Of a stretch of DNA of 6,673 nt, positions 5,309 to 6,673 are shown one piece after another. The notes beneath the pieces were generated by a model that did no database searches, had not been told where the DNA came from, and saw only the letters and a list, made by a program, of their open reading frames with translations. Made by a program: the position numbers and the translations under genes. Numbering within the stretch: position 1 is the stretch's first letter; each line of letters starts with the position of its first letter. The DNA is from Limnohabitans sp. (GTDB lineage Bacteria; Pseudomonadota; Gammaproteobacteria; Burkholderiales; Burkholderiaceae_C), in contig JAKFXJ010000145.1 of NCBI GenBank assembly GCA_021731425.1, positions 1 to 6,673 on the forward strand, given 5' to 3'.

Positions 5309-6673
5309 TCAGACGCTGGCGTTGGGCAAGGCCAGACGGGAATTGTCGTCATCGCCCTCCTCCACCTGGAGTCGGGTTTCGTTCAAACGCGTGATGTCAT
5401 CGATGGAAATGTCGCCGGTCACGTAGACCCCATCAAAGCAGGACGCATCAAAGTCGGACAGCGCCCCTGCGGCATTCACACGCGCTTGGGCCACTGCGGT
5501 TTTCATGGCGTCGACATCTTGGTAAATCAGCGCATCACAGCCGATGATTTCGCGGATCTCTTCGATGCTGCGGCCGTGCGCCACCAACTCTTCCTTGGTG
5601 GGCATGTCGATGCCATACACATTGGGGTAACGCACGGGCGGCGCGGCGCTGGCCATGTAAACCTTGCGGGCCCCGGCGTCTCGTGCCATTTGCACGATCT
5701 CACGGCTGGTGGTGCCACGCACGATGGAGTCGTCCACCAACAGCACATTGCGGCCCTTGAACTCGCTCACGATGGTGTTGAGTTTTTGGCGCACCGATTT
5801 TTTGCGCACCGCCTGGCCCGGCATGATGAAGGTGCGGCCCACGTAGCGGTTTTTCACAAAGCCTTCGCGGTAGGGGATACCCAGCAAATGGGCCAATTGC
5901 GTGGCGCTGGGGCGGCTGGACTCGGGGATGGGAATCACCACATCGATGTCGTTGGGCGGCACCGTGGAAATGACACGCTTGGCCAAAGTTTCGCCCAAAT
6001 TCAAGCGGGCCTGGTACACCGAGATGCCATCCATGGTGGAATCGGGGCGGGCCAAATACACGTATTCAAAAATGCAGGGGCTGAGCTGGGCCTTGTCGCT
6101 GCAGGCCTGGCTGTGCATCTGGCCTTCGAGGTCCACAAAAATGGCCTCACCCGGCGCCACATCGCGCTCGAACTGGTGACCGGTGCCGTCGAGCGCCACC
6201 GACTCGCTGGCCAACATGATGGTGCCATCCTCGCTGCGACCCATACACAAAGGTCGGATGCCATGCGGGTCACGGAAAGCCACTAGGCCATGACCTGCGA
6301 TCAAGGCGATCACGGCATAAGAGCCTTTGATGCGTCGGTTCACACCCCGCACCGCCTCGAACACGTCCATGGGTTTGAGGGGCAAACCGCGGGTGGTTTT
6401 TTCCAGCTCGTGGGCCAGCACGTTCAGCAAAACTTCGGAGTCGCTCTCGGTGTTGATGTGGCGGTGGTCGTTGGAAAACAACTCGGCCTTGAGGGCGTGC
6501 GCATTGGTCAAGTTGCCGTTGTGCACCAGCACCAGGCCAAAGGGCGCATTCACATAAAAGGGTTGTGCTTCTTCTTCGCTGAAGGCATTGCCCGCAGTGG
6601 GGTAACGCACTTGGCCCAGGCCGCAATTGCCGGGCAGGCTGCGCATGTTGCGGGTGCGAAACACATCACGCAC
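5309..6673 (-). CDS. purF: Amidophosphoribosyltransferase, 5' end missing
   Basis: PurF transfers ammonia from glutamine to PRPP, making phosphoribosylamine, the first committed step of purine synthesis. The gene runs off the right edge: 454 residues are visible and roughly 50, including the N-terminal nucleophile cysteine, lie outside, so the first visible GTG is an internal Val codon. The N-terminal-nucleophile glutaminase domain shows QVRYPTAG (21-28) and HNGNLTN (51-57, oxyanion-hole region). The phosphoribosyltransferase domain follows, with the PRPP-binding loop VLLVDDSIVRGTTSRE (310-325) and ASAAPPVRYPNVYG (341-354). The C-terminal tail (about 437-454) is acidic and variable. metZ follows after 9 nt. 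Any purine-responsive control would act upstream, beyond the window. Confidence 0.97.
   Translation of the reverse strand: MRDVFRTRNMRSLPGNCGLGQVRYPTAGNAFSEEEAQPFYVNAPFGLVLVHNGNLTNAHALKAELFSNDHRHINTESDSEVLLNVLAHELEKTTRGLPLKPMDVFEAVRGVNRRIKGSYAVIALIAGHGLVAFRDPHGIRPLCMGRSEDGTIMLASESVALDGTGHQFERDVAPGEAIFVDLEGQMHSQACSDKAQLSPCIFEYVYLARPDSTMDGISVYQARLNLGETLAKRVISTVPPNDIDVVIPIPESSRPSATQLAHLLGIPYREGFVKNRYVGRTFIMPGQAVRKKSVRQKLNTIVSEFKGRNVLLVDDSIVRGTTSREIVQMARDAGARKVYMASAAPPVRYPNVYGIDMPTKEELVAHGRSIEEIREIIGCDALIYQDVDAMKTAVAQARVNAAGALSDFDASCFDGVYVTGDISIDDITRLNETRLQVEEGDDDNSRLALPNASV

Noticed and set aside
5288..6286. 332-codon + strand open frame opposite purF, adjoining the previous one
   Set aside because: It is antisense to well-supported purF, with a His/Gly/Ala-rich translation typical of a shadow frame. 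Its near contiguity with the frame to its left is chance.

Overview
The window looks like chromosomal core sequence from a betaproteobacterium, most likely family Comamonadaceae (Limnohabitans/Rhodoferax/Polaromonas-like). This placement is inferred from protein style (PurF, MetZ, GluRS, the MerR regulator), from the purF-metZ-gltX gene order and from the GC-rich codon use. No search was run. I see no insertion sequence, phage gene, CRISPR array or other accessory module.

Layout. At the left edge a + strand gene (1-662) encodes the C-terminal part of an FAD-dependent amine/amino-acid-type oxidoreductase. Everything else lies on the minus strand and is described here in transcription order, right to left. 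The first unit is purF (partial, cut by the right edge), metZ and gltX, packed with 9-nt and 1-nt gaps. A tRNA cluster follows, Ala(GGC), Glu(UUC), Asp(GUC), with its own near-consensus promoter whose -35 box lies inside the last codons of gltX. The cluster ends in a strong hairpin terminator at about 2227-2260. Next come a MerR-family regulator and tRNA-Pro(GGG), which has a TATAAT box just after the merR stop and its own terminator at 1466-1501. The last two genes are a glutaredoxin-fold protein without any cysteine and a small uncharacterised protein. The latter converges on the oxidoreductase gene with only 2 nt between the stop codons.

How the genes work together. PurF makes the first committed purine intermediate, MetZ makes homocysteine for methionine, and GltX charges tRNA-Glu, one of the tRNAs encoded just downstream. 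With no terminator between gltX and tRNA-Ala, the synthetase and its substrate tRNA can share a transcript, while the internal promoter allows extra tRNA synthesis. The functions of the MerR protein, the glutaredoxin-like protein and the 121-aa protein cannot be fixed from sequence alone.

The most unusual points are modest: the cysteine-free glutaredoxin homologue, a hexanucleotide repeat that extends the GluRS N-terminus with Arg-Thr repeats, and a pair of GNRA-loop hairpins in the tRNA-Ala/tRNA-Glu spacer. I found no convincing evidence of an undescribed multi-gene system.
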